Assembly (NCBI RefSeq): GCF_024205705.1
Contig: NZ_CP073115.1
Span: 744,001-808,000 of the forward strand
Length of the DNA: 64,000 nucleotides
Origin: Neisseria subflava
GTDB lineage: Bacteria > Pseudomonadota > Gammaproteobacteria > Burkholderiales > Neisseriaceae
Reading direction: 5' to 3'
A program made the position numbers and the translations under genes. Positions 23,101 to 30,830 of the stretch are shown in pieces. Below the pieces are notes generated by a model. That model made no database searches. It was not told the DNA's origin and was given only the letters and a program-made list of their open reading frames with translations. How positions within the stretch are numbered: position 1 is the first letter of the stretch; each line of letters starts with the position of its first letter.

Positions 23101-24192
23101 ATGACACGCGAAGCTTTACTGAACAATGTTGCCGCACTCGTTAAAAGCAAGCTGAAACCATTGGTGGACGACATCGACCGCAAAGGCCTGTATCCAAAAG
23201 AATTTATGCTGGAATTGGGCAAAATCGGCGGTTTTGCCGCGACTGGTACGGTTGAAGAGGGCGGTAACGGTTTTGGTTTGGCAACGCAAATCGCCGTATT
23301 GCGCGAAATCGGTAAAGAATGCGGCGCCACTTCGTTCAGCGCATGGTGTCAGGCGGCTTGTGCGTGGTATCTGCACCAATCGCCCAACCAAGCGGTTAAA
23401 GATAAATATTTTGCCGACATTCTGCAGGGTAAAGTTTTGGCCGGTACGGGCATGTCCAATACCGTCAAACATCTTGCCGGCATTGAAAAACACAACTTGC
23501 AAGCCGAGCGTGTCGAGGGCGGCTACAAAGTCAACGGCGCTTTGCCTTGGGTATCCAATATCGGCGAAGACCATATTTGGGCGAATACCGCCCAAGTCGG
23601 CGACAGCTATGTGATGTTTATTACCGGCGGCCAATGGAAAGGCGTGACCCTGCAAGATTGCCCTGAGTTTTGCGGTTTGGAAGGCACGCGCACTTACAGC
23701 CTGAATTTTAAAGACGTGTTTATTCCCGATGAAGATGTGATTGCTTCACCTGAGCAATTCCAGTCTTATATTCCGACCATTAAAGCCGGTTTCATCTTGC
23801 TGCAAATAGGTATCGGCGCCGGTGTGATTGACGGTGCGCTCGGCATTATCCGCATGGCCAATGTAGTGAACGCGGAAGTGAACTCATACCTCGACCACAG
23901 CTACGATGATTTGAAAGCCGCGTTGGACGGCGCATGGGCGGAAACCGAACGCCTTGCCGATGATGCGTGGAACAACAAGCCTGACACGCTGGCAACCTTA
24001 AAACTGCGTGAAGCCGCTGCTGTATTGGCACTGAACGCCACTCAATCTGCCGCATTGTATGCAGGCGCGAAAGGTTATCTGATGCGCAGTCCGGCGCAAC
24101 GCCGCGTTCGCGAGGCCATGTTTGTCGCCATCGTAACACCGGCCATCAAACACCTGCGTAAAGAAATCGCCGCTTTGGAAGCAGCGCAATAA
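23101..24192 (+). CDS. acyl-CoA dehydrogenase family flavoprotein
   Basis: A 363-residue protein with the three-part acyl-CoA dehydrogenase plan: N-terminal helical domain (MTREALLNNVAALVKSKLKP onward), a middle beta domain (GTGMSNTVKHLAG; YKVNGALPWVSNIGEDH; FKDVFIPDEDVI) and a C-terminal helical domain ending HLRKEIAALEAAQ. It is slightly short for a degradative acyl-CoA dehydrogenase and lacks an obvious catalytic Glu in the usual place, so the substrate is uncertain; hydroxylase- or desulfurisation-type members are alternatives. GAGGAAAAAATC precedes the ATG. A rubredoxin follows, which could be an electron partner. Substrate unknown. Confidence 0.82.
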   Translation: MTREALLNNVAALVKSKLKPLVDDIDRKGLYPKEFMLELGKIGGFAATGTVEEGGNGFGLATQIAVLREIGKECGATSFSAWCQAACAWYLHQSPNQAVKDKYFADILQGKVLAGTGMSNTVKHLAGIEKHNLQAERVEGGYKVNGALPWVSNIGEDHIWANTAQVGDSYVMFITGGQWKGVTLQDCPEFCGLEGTRTYSLNFKDVFIPDEDVIASPEQFQSYIPTIKAGFILLQIGIGAGVIDGALGIIRMANVVNAEVNSYLDHSYDDLKAALDGAWAETERLADDAWNNKPDTLATLKLREAAAVLALNATQSAALYAGAKGYLMRSPAQRRVREAMFVAIVTPAIKHLRKEIAALEAAQ

Positions 24193-24220
24193 ATTCAAAA
24201 TATCAACAATAAAACACACG

Positions 24221-24256
24221 AAAGGCCGTCTGAAAATACGGTTTCAGACGGCCTTT
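24221..24256. terminator. paired-DUS hairpin
   Basis: Inverted AG-DUS pair separating the acyl-CoA dehydrogenase from rubredoxin. Confidence 0.8.
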
Positions 24257-24276
24257 TAAAATAGAAGGAACACAAA

Positions 24277-24447
24277 ATGGCTCAATATATGTGCGGCCCT
24301 TGCGGCTGGATTTACGATGAAGAACTCGGCGACCCCGAGCACGGCCTGCCAGCCGGAACCAAGTTCGAAGATATTCCCGACGACTGGAAATGTCCTGAGT
24401 GCGGCGTAGGCAAAGAAGATTTTTATCTGTTGGATTTCGTGATATAA
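24277..24447 (+). CDS. rubredoxin
   Basis: A 56-residue iron protein. Iron is held by two CxxC pairs, Cys6/Cys9 (MCGPCGWIYDEE) and Cys39/Cys42 (WKCPECGVGKEDF), the exact rubredoxin pattern, with the conserved GDPEHGLPAGTKFEDIPDDW between them. It transfers single electrons, for example to a peroxidase, reductase or hydroxylase; the partner is not shown. AGAAGGAACACAAAATG gives a clear ribosome site. It is bounded by DUS hairpins on both sides. Confidence 0.95.
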   Translation: MAQYMCGPCGWIYDEELGDPEHGLPAGTKFEDIPDDWKCPECGVGKEDFYLLDFVI

Positions 24448-24460
24448 CTTGGTTGATTTA

Positions 24461-24491
24461 AAAAGGCCGTCTGAAATTTCAGACGGCCTTT
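24461..24491. terminator. bidirectional paired-DUS terminator
   Basis: AAAAGGCCGTCTGAAA and TTTCAGACGGCCTTT between the convergent rubredoxin and dapC genes. Confidence 0.85.
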
Positions 24492-24494
24492 GTT

Positions 24495-25685
24495 TTATCG
24501 GCGGTATAAAGCAACCATGGTTTCAGCCGCTTTGACGCAGCTTTCTACATCGGCAACCAAAGCGATGCGGACGTAGCCTTCTCCCGGATTACCTTGTTCG
24601 GTATCGCGGGCGAGGAAGCGGCCGGGCAACACTTGGATAGCGGCTTTCTGCCACAGGTTGCGCGTGAATGCCAAGTCGTCGCCATCGGGAACTTTCAGCC
24701 AAATGTAGAACGACGCGTCAGGCAGTTTGACATCGAATACCTGTTGCAAAATAGGGATGACGCGGTCGAATTTTTCTTGGTAGAGGCGGCGGTTGTCAAT
24801 GACGTGTTCTTCGTCGTTCCAAGCGGCAATGCTGGCGCGTTGGACGGGAATGCTCATCGCGCTGCCGTGGTAGGTGCGGTAGAGCAGGAAGTTTTTGAGC
24901 AACTCGGCATCGCCTGCGACAAACCCTGAACGCAAACCGGGGACGTTGGAGCGTTTGGACAGGCTGGTAAACATAATAATGTTGCGTGTGCCGCGTCCTA
25001 ATTGCGCCGCAGCCTGCAGACCGCCGATTGGTTTGTTGTCGTCAAAATAGATTTCGGAATAGCATTCGTCAGAGGCAATAACGAAGCCGTATTTGTCTTG
25101 CAAATCAAAAATTTCTTTCCAGTCTTCTAATTGCAGGACACTGCCACTCGGGTTGTTGGGCGAGCAGACAATCAGGACTTTGGTGCGCTGCCATAGGTTT
25201 TCGGGCAGGCTTCTCCAATCGGGATTGAAGCTGGGTGCCGGACAGTTGGCAAAATGGATTTCGCCGCCGCCCAAAATAGTCGCGCCTTCGTAAATTTGAT
25301 AGAACGGATTGGGGCTGATAACGACCGGTTTGGGGCCGTCTGAAGCCGGATTTAAAACGGTTTGGATAAAAGAGAACAAAGCTTCCCGGCTGCCCAATAC
25401 CGGCAGGATTTCATTGTCGGGATTGAGGCTCAAACCATCATAACGGCGGGCCACCCATTCGGCGCAGGCTTGGCGCAGTTCGGGCAGGCCTGCGGTCAGC
25501 GGATATTTTTCCAGTTCGTGCAGGGAGGCGGTCAGCGCGTCGGTGATGACTTTGGGCGTCGGATGTTTCGGCTCGCCGATTTGCAGATGAATGGGCGTTA
25601 CGCCTTCGGGTGCATCAATGCCTTGCATGGCTTCACGCAGGCGGGCGAAAGGATAGGGTTTGAGATGGTTTAATAATGGGTTCAT
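24495..25685 (-). CDS. dapC: succinyldiaminopimelate aminotransferase
   Basis: PLP enzyme of lysine and meso-diaminopimelate synthesis, converting N-succinyl-2-amino-6-ketopimelate to succinyl-diaminopimelate. The 396-residue protein is a class I/II aminotransferase: SPNNPSGSVL, ASDECYSEIYF, and the PLP lysine in SLSKRSNVPGLRSGF. The N-terminus MNPLLNHLKPYPFARLREA fits the DapC branch found in beta-proteobacteria. The start at 25685 is chosen over a frame 13 codons longer that lacks support. It may also use acetylornithine-type substrates. A DUS lies in the coding region. Confidence 0.9.
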   Translation of the reverse strand: MNPLLNHLKPYPFARLREAMQGIDAPEGVTPIHLQIGEPKHPTPKVITDALTASLHELEKYPLTAGLPELRQACAEWVARRYDGLSLNPDNEILPVLGSREALFSFIQTVLNPASDGPKPVVISPNPFYQIYEGATILGGGEIHFANCPAPSFNPDWRSLPENLWQRTKVLIVCSPNNPSGSVLQLEDWKEIFDLQDKYGFVIASDECYSEIYFDDNKPIGGLQAAAQLGRGTRNIIMFTSLSKRSNVPGLRSGFVAGDAELLKNFLLYRTYHGSAMSIPVQRASIAAWNDEEHVIDNRRLYQEKFDRVIPILQQVFDVKLPDASFYIWLKVPDGDDLAFTRNLWQKAAIQVLPGRFLARDTEQGNPGEGYVRIALVADVESCVKAAETMVALYRR

Positions 25686-25744
25686 GATGTTTCTGCCGAT
25701 AAATTCAGGCAATAATCTTAGCATTTTTTAGATGGATTGGGACA

Positions 25745-25792
25745 AAAAGGCCGTCTGAAAACAGGGTTTAAATGTTTTTCAAACGGCCTTTT
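25745..25792. terminator. DUS hairpin, one arm mutated
   Basis: AAGGCCGTCTGAAAA pairs with TTTTTCAAACGGCCTT, the second arm having one G-to-A change; it follows the flavin oxidoreductase stop on the minus strand. Confidence 0.65.
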
Positions 25793-25806
25793 GAATATTG
25801 ATGCGT

Positions 25807-26979
25807 TTATTTGGCAGGGACGACGGGCAGGGAACCGTTCAAGAGATAATGAATGGTTTCTTGAACCGTACGGATGGCGTTGCCAAACGGCAGCGGGTCT
25901 TTACCACGGAAAAACAGGCCTTTATCGACCTCGCCGCGGAATGCCGCGGAAAGTTGGATATCGATACAGAATTGACCGGCTTTGGCCAAACCGTCACGCA
26001 AACCGCAGCTGGTCAGACAGTTCAGGCCTTGGGTGCAGCGGCGCGGATCGTTTTTGGCATTGGCTTGCAATTTAGCCTCGCGTTTGATGTAGTTGTCGAG
26101 GAATTTGGTGCGCACGCCGCGTGCAGGCAAACCGGCAACAGACATGAATTCAACCACTTTTTCAGTTTCCGCACCGGCCAGCGTTTTCTTGAAGTTGATG
26201 TGGGCATCGCCTTCTTCGGTCACGGCAAACGCGGTACCGATTTGAACGGCGGACGCGCCCCAGTTTTTCAAGGCTGTTTTGACTTTTTCAAAGTTTGCCA
26301 TGCCGCCGGCGAGTACCAACGGGATTTTTTCGCTTTCCAAGCCCAAGTTTTTGAATACTTCAAACGTTTCTTCAATAACGCGTTTGAACTCGAATTTGGC
26401 ATCGTTCACGCCATCAACAGTTGCCGCGCCCAAGTGGCCGGCTGCGTGGGCTGGGTGTTCGATAACGATGGCATCGGGCAAGATGCCTTTTTTCATCCAA
26501 CGTTTCAAAACGATATTGATACCGCGTGACTCTGACAAAATAGGGAAAAGGGCGACATCTTTGTGGTAGCCCTCGGCCATTTCAGGCAGATCCAAAGGCA
26601 AACCTGCACCCATCACAATCGCGTCTGCGCCGGATTCACAGGCCTGACGGACGTAGGCGGCATGGTCTTTTACGGCTTTCATGACGTTGACGGCAATCAT
26701 GCCTTTGCCTTCTGAATCGGCTTTGGCTTTTTTGATTTCACGGTCAAGCGCGATGCAGTTCAGGCGGGTGTATTTTTCTTCGCTGGAATCGATTTTTGAT
26801 TCGGCCAGCAAATCTTCGTGCAAGTGGCGCAAATCGACGCTGGCGATGGTACCCACACCGTTTTCGCGCGCAACTGCGCTGGAGAGTTTTGATGCGGAAA
26901 CGCCTACACCCATACCGCCTTGTACAACGGGAATCAGTGATTTGCCACGGATAATCAATGGGTCAAAGTTGTTTTGCAT
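25807..26979 (-). CDS. NAD(P)H-dependent flavin oxidoreductase / nitronate monooxygenase family
   Basis: A 390-residue TIM-barrel flavoprotein. PVVQGGMGVGVS near the N-terminus, GADAIVMGAGLP, PAHAAGHLGA and LAGGMANFEKV are the FMN-binding and active-site blocks of the nitronate monooxygenase/FabK-like family. A Cys-rich segment RRCTQGLNCLTSCGL near residue 330 is seen in one subgroup. The start at 26979 has GAAGGAGCATCC upstream; a longer frame would run through the promoter region. Substrate unknown: nitronate detoxification is possible but not shown. Confidence 0.85.
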   Translation of the reverse strand: MQNNFDPLIIRGKSLIPVVQGGMGVGVSASKLSSAVARENGVGTIASVDLRHLHEDLLAESKIDSSEEKYTRLNCIALDREIKKAKADSEGKGMIAVNVMKAVKDHAAYVRQACESGADAIVMGAGLPLDLPEMAEGYHKDVALFPILSESRGINIVLKRWMKKGILPDAIVIEHPAHAAGHLGAATVDGVNDAKFEFKRVIEETFEVFKNLGLESEKIPLVLAGGMANFEKVKTALKNWGASAVQIGTAFAVTEEGDAHINFKKTLAGAETEKVVEFMSVAGLPARGVRTKFLDNYIKREAKLQANAKNDPRRCTQGLNCLTSCGLRDGLAKAGQFCIDIQLSAAFRGEVDKGLFFRGKDPLPFGNAIRTVQETIHYLLNGSLPVVPAK

Positions 26980-27319
26980 GGATGCTCCTTCATAGATTCT
27001 GGATGGTGCCGTCTGAAATCCTATGAAATGGATTGGATAACAGACTGATGTGTATATAAATAAGTGTGTTTTTCGCCGCCGTTTTTCAGACGGCATGGGG
27101 CGTGTTTTTAAAATTTTAGGAATTATACTCTAAGTTAGTGTAAAAATTAGAGTATTAATACAGTTTTTTTAAAGAAAAAATTGAAAAGTCTTGTTAATAA
27201 AGGAATAAATTTTATGATGGGTTGGATTAAGGAGGCGAAATTGCAAACAAAATCTACAAAGAAAAAGGCCGTCTGAAATTTCAGACGGCCTTAAGTATGG
27301 GAATCGGACAGATGTCGGA
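26980..27319. other. 340-base intergenic region
   Basis: AT-rich stretch upstream of the flavin oxidoreductase and downstream of the OmpA-like gene. It holds an AT-type DUS (27085-27096), a perfect inverted repeat ATACTCTAA/TTAGAGTAT with a 13-base spacer (27125-27155), a 20-codon frame beginning MMGWIKEAK at 27214 after AAAGGA, and an AG-DUS hairpin (27265-27292). I see no longer gene. Confidence 0.7.
27265..27292. terminator. paired-DUS terminator
   Basis: AAGGCCGTCTGAAATTTCAGACGG-type perfect palindrome without loop after the OmpA-like gene on the minus strand. Confidence 0.82.
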
Positions 27320-28000
27320 TTACATTTGTTTTTTAGCGGCATCAATGGCGCGTTGGTCAGGGTTGATCAAGATTTCAACGCGGCGGTTTTGTGCACGGCC
27401 TTCAACAGTAGCGTTGGAGGCGATTGGTTGACGGGAGCCGTAACCGAAAGTGCTCAAACGGGTGCCGCTTACGCCACGTGATTGCAGGAAGGTGGCAACA
27501 GATTCGGCGCGGTTGCGAGACAATGGTTCGTTGATGGCGTCGTTACCGGTATTGTCGGTGTGGCCATTGATGGTCAAAGTGGTGTCAGGATATTGAACCA
27601 AAGTTTGCGCAGCGGCAGACAGGGCGCTTTGAGCATGGCCGCTCAGGGCAGCGCTGCCGGTGGCGAAGGTTACGTTTTCAGGCATAACCAGTTTGATTTG
27701 GTTGCCTTGACGTTCAACTTCGATGTTGGTGTTGGCCAGGCTTTGACGCAGTTTTTTCTCTTGGTAGTCCATGTAACCGCCGATACCCGCACCTACTGCA
27801 CCACAAGCCAATGCGGAGTTACGCGCGCCTTTGCCGCCGTGGGTCAGCGCACCAACGATGCCGCAAACAGCTGCACCGCCCAAGCCGTACATAGCGGTTT
27901 TGCTGGCGGATTGTTGGCCGGTAACAGGATCAGTTACACAGCCGGTGAGCGCTAAAGGAATTGCAGTAGCAATAACGGTCAGGGGTTTCAAGAATTTCAT
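27320..28000 (-). CDS. OmpA-like peptidoglycan-binding lipoprotein (YiaD type)
   Basis: A 226-residue outer-membrane lipoprotein: lipobox LALTGC (Cys21), a glycine-zipper segment (AAVCGIVGALTHGGKG; GAVGAGIGGYMDYQEKK) and a C-terminal OmpA domain (about 110-215) with NGHTDNTGNDAINEPLSRNRAESV, the peptidoglycan-binding helix. It probably tethers the outer membrane to murein. ATACGACATG upstream; AGAGGAT is the likely ribosome site. Upstream lie three small palindromes. Confidence 0.9.
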   Translation of the reverse strand: MKFLKPLTVIATAIPLALTGCVTDPVTGQQSASKTAMYGLGGAAVCGIVGALTHGGKGARNSALACGAVGAGIGGYMDYQEKKLRQSLANTNIEVERQGNQIKLVMPENVTFATGSAALSGHAQSALSAAAQTLVQYPDTTLTINGHTDNTGNDAINEPLSRNRAESVATFLQSRGVSGTRLSTFGYGSRQPIASNATVEGRAQNRRVEILINPDQRAIDAAKKQM

Positions 28001-28019
28001 GTCGTATCCTCTTTTTAGA

Positions 28020-28138
28020 TGACGGCTTAAGCCGTCTGAAAAAATGAATAAAAACCGCGTGGGTCATTACGAATTAATGATACCGAATATCTGAAACGCA
28101 AAAGAACGGGTTTAACCCGATATTACGCAAATATTTGC
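28020..28138. repeat. three palindromes upstream of the OmpA-like lipoprotein
   Basis: GACGGCTTAAGCCGTC (28020-28035), CGGGTTTAACCCG (28107-28119) and GCAAATATTTGC (28127-28138) lie between the DUF1275 stop and the lipoprotein start. The first overlaps a DUS-like sequence; the last two could be operators or parts of a terminator. Confidence 0.5.
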
Positions 28139-28217
28139 CAGTTAACATAATACTGAAACATTTCTGCATTTCTCCGACAGTTTGGTTATTTTGCCGCGAA
28201 ATAACAAGCAAAGTTTT

Positions 28218-29093
28218 TTACAGTTTCTTCCGTTTTTTCTGCTTGCGGCGATACCAGTTGACGAATGCCCATTTCAATCTGACCTTGACATCGTATCCCA
28301 CTGAACCTGCACCCAGTATGAGCAAAACGGCGGAAACGGGCAGGGCGAAATGATGGCCGACTAGATGATAACCCCATGCGCCAACCACGCCGCCCAGCAG
28401 AAACGACAGCATCAAGCCGCTTAAAAGCCACATTTTCGGTTTGTTGACGCGGACGTGCGGCAGGCGCGGATGATGCTGTTTGGAGTAATAAAGCGCGCGT
28501 GAAATTTCAATGCCCAAGTCGGTCGCTGTACCGGTCATGTGGGTGGAGCGGATGGCGCCGCCGGAAAGAAGCGTGATAACCGTATTGTGCATGCCCATAA
28601 TAAAACACAATAAAAACAATGCTAAAGACGGCATAATAAAATCAGAGCCGCCAAAATCCCATTCCATCGCGGCAATACCGAACCAACCGAATATCAACAG
28701 ATAAACTGCTTCCAGCCACATGGAAAACCCAAAGCTGCCACGGAAACGCATCTGCTGCGTCCATAAAATCACCCAGCCCGAATGCGCGGCACCGGCAACA
28801 AAACACAACACGCTGATGAAAGTCACTGCGGCAGACCACCAGTCTTGGAGATACAGCACATCAGCCAAAAGAGACATGGAGCCGGTTACGTGGGAAATAT
28901 AGCGCGCAAAAGCAAAGAATCCCCCTGCATTAATCGCACCGGCAAGAAAGGCCATGATGTAGCCCAGCCGTCTAAAACGGGCATCGGAAATATTGTGTTC
29001 GTGCAGATACGGGCGATCCGCCTGCCAAAACGGCGGCGTGTGTTGCCTATGGTGGCGCGGTCGGTAAGAGTGGGGCCGTTTGTCGTCGTTCAT
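28218..29093 (-). CDS. YoaK/DUF1275 family membrane protein
   Basis: A 291-residue membrane protein with about six helices and the DUF1275 features GAINAGGFFAFARYISHVTGSM and GMHNTVITLLSGGAIRSTHMTGTATDLG. The family's function is unknown; transport is suspected. It has a His/Arg-rich N-terminal cytoplasmic extension (about residues 1-37) and a basic C-terminus (YRRKQKKRKKL). The gene is alone on the minus strand, opposite the lipoprotein at 29254. Confidence 0.87.
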   Translation of the reverse strand: MNDDKRPHSYRPRHHRQHTPPFWQADRPYLHEHNISDARFRRLGYIMAFLAGAINAGGFFAFARYISHVTGSMSLLADVLYLQDWWSAAVTFISVLCFVAGAAHSGWVILWTQQMRFRGSFGFSMWLEAVYLLIFGWFGIAAMEWDFGGSDFIMPSLALFLLCFIMGMHNTVITLLSGGAIRSTHMTGTATDLGIEISRALYYSKQHHPRLPHVRVNKPKMWLLSGLMLSFLLGGVVGAWGYHLVGHHFALPVSAVLLILGAGSVGYDVKVRLKWAFVNWYRRKQKKRKKL

Positions 29094-29253
29094 TGATTGA
29101 GGGTAGGAGCGAGCATTTATATTGGGTGTATTTTATATGCAACTGCCTGCTGCCAAGAACAAATAATATAAAGTGTTCCTAAGTTGCCACACTTGCTCAT
29201 TATAAGATGAGGGCGTACATTAATAGCCATACATGAGTATAAGGAAACATCCG

Positions 29254-29643
29254 ATGAATCCTATCCGCCTAACCTTATTGTTTGGTGCTGCCGCATTACT
29301 TGCCGCCTGCGCCACCACGCCTGAGCAAAAAGCCGCACGCGCCCAAGCGCAGAAACGCTATGAGCAGGATCTTCAAGTACATCTTGCCGGCCAATGCGAT
29401 CAGGAAACTGCCGCGCTGATCCGCCGCAAATTTGACGAAGAAGGCAAACCCGGTGCCGCAACCGCGGAACAAAAAGCCTTCCGCCTCAAATATATCGACA
29501 AAGTTTCCGATCCGATGTTCCAAGCCTGCTACAAAATGGCATGGCAAAATTATATTTCCCAAGAACAGCTGCGCGAAGCCCGCTACTATCGCTATTACGA
29601 TGATTGGGGCTATCCATTTGGCCGTTATCCTTGGTGGTGGTAA
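29254..29643 (+). CDS. lipoprotein of unknown function
   Basis: A 129-residue protein with signal MNPIRLTLLFGAAALLAAC (lipobox LLAAC, Cys19). The mature part is helical and charged with two Cys (AGQCDQET, FQACYKMA), and ends in an aromatic-rich tail (YYRYYDDWGYPFGRYPWWW). I do not know the family. The ATG at 29254 has AAGGAAA 11 bases upstream and opens the signal peptide exactly; an earlier in-frame ATG would add seven residues before it. Confidence 0.85.
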   Translation: MNPIRLTLLFGAAALLAACATTPEQKAARAQAQKRYEQDLQVHLAGQCDQETAALIRRKFDEEGKPGAATAEQKAFRLKYIDKVSDPMFQACYKMAWQNYISQEQLREARYYRYYDDWGYPFGRYPWWW

Positions 29644-29661
29644 GGTATTAACAAACTTTAT

Positions 29662-29701
29662 GGCCGTCTGAAAGCATATATTTATTGGTTTCAGACGGCC
29701 T
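29662..29701. terminator. paired-DUS terminator
   Basis: TGGCCGTCTGAAA and TTTCAGACGGCCTA with a 14-base loop after the lipoprotein gene. Confidence 0.75.
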
Positions 29702-29765
29702 AAGGTTTATTGAAACGGCAATAACGTTTACAATAGCCGCCTATTCAAACACAATACCACCACCC

Positions 29766-30692
29766 ATGAACATCTGGCTTGGACAGCGACACGCGCCCAA
29801 ATTTCCGCAAGGAGCCGCCGTAACCATCGGCAACTTCGACGGCGTACACCTCGGGCACAAACATATTCTACAAAAACTCAAACGAGAGGCAGACCAGCGC
29901 GGTCTGCCTGTTGTCGTTGTTGTTTTTGAGCCTCAGCCCAAAGAATTTTTTGCGCGCAAAGCTGGGAAAAAGCTACCTTACCGCATCAGCCCGCTGCGTA
30001 CCAAATTGCGCCTTTTGCGTGAAACCAGCTGCGTGGATGCCGTTTGGGTCTTGCGTTTTAACCAAGCTTTCTCCGATATGAGCGCACAAGCGTTTATCGA
30101 CCAGCTTTTGCGCCAAACGCTTAACACGCGTTATCTGCTGATTGGCGACGATTTCCGTTTTGGTGCCGGCCGTGAAGGTTGTTTCGAGCTTTTGGCACAA
30201 CAGCCCGATATGCAAACTGAGCGCACGCCGTCCGTTATCGTTGAAGACATCCGCACCAGCAGTACCGCCGTCCGCCAAGCCCTTTCAGACGGCAAGTTGG
30301 AATACGCCAAAAGACTGTTGGGCCATGATTATGTGTTGAGCGGCAAGGTTAAACACGGACAAAAACTCGGCCGCACCATCAACGCGCCTACCGCCAATGT
30401 CCAGCTTCCTCCGTATCATTATGCGCTAAGCGGCGTATTTGTCGTTGAAGCAGACGGCACATTCGGCACGCGCCGAGGCGTTGCCAGTTTTGGTTTTAAC
30501 CCTACTGTCAGCAACAACCGCTCGCAAAAGCTGGAAGTCCATCTGTTCGATTTCAACGGCGATTTGTACGGCCAACGCATCTTCGTCCGCTTCCTGCACA
30601 AACTGCGTGACGAGAAAAAATTTGAGAGTATCGAAGCATTGAAAACTCAAATTTTGCAAGATATGGAAGATGCGAGGGTTTGGGAAGCATAG
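29766..30692 (+). CDS. ribF: bifunctional riboflavin kinase/FAD synthetase
   Basis: Makes FMN and then FAD from riboflavin. The 308-residue protein has an N-terminal nucleotidyltransferase domain with TIGNFDGVHLGH (20-31) and DDFRFGAGREG, and a C-terminal riboflavin kinase domain with GRTINAPTANVQLP and GVASFGFNPTV. The start at 29766 (MNIWLGQRHAPKFPQ) is typical; longer in-frame codons run into the DUS hairpin. It is followed by ileS, the common ribF-ileS(-lspA) order of proteobacteria. lspA is not next here. Confidence 0.95.
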   Translation: MNIWLGQRHAPKFPQGAAVTIGNFDGVHLGHKHILQKLKREADQRGLPVVVVVFEPQPKEFFARKAGKKLPYRISPLRTKLRLLRETSCVDAVWVLRFNQAFSDMSAQAFIDQLLRQTLNTRYLLIGDDFRFGAGREGCFELLAQQPDMQTERTPSVIVEDIRTSSTAVRQALSDGKLEYAKRLLGHDYVLSGKVKHGQKLGRTINAPTANVQLPPYHYALSGVFVVEADGTFGTRRGVASFGFNPTVSNNRSQKLEVHLFDFNGDLYGQRIFVRFLHKLRDEKKFESIEALKTQILQDMEDARVWEA

Positions 30693-30752
30693 AAACGCTT
30701 CTAGAAGCTTATAAAATCAAGACAATTGGGCTACAATAAGTCCTTTGAATTT

Positions 30753-30800
30753 TTTCAGACGGCCTGTTCTTTTCAAAATGAGCAATCAGGCCGTCTGAAA
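30753..30800. terminator. outward-facing DUS hairpin before ileS
   Basis: TTTCAGACGGCCTG and CAGGCCGTCTGAAA are separated by 20 bases and lie 30 bases before the ileS start. It could partly terminate ribF transcripts or affect ileS leader RNA. Confidence 0.6.
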
Positions 30801-30830
30801 CCGAAATACCGCAACAATAGAGATCAAAAA

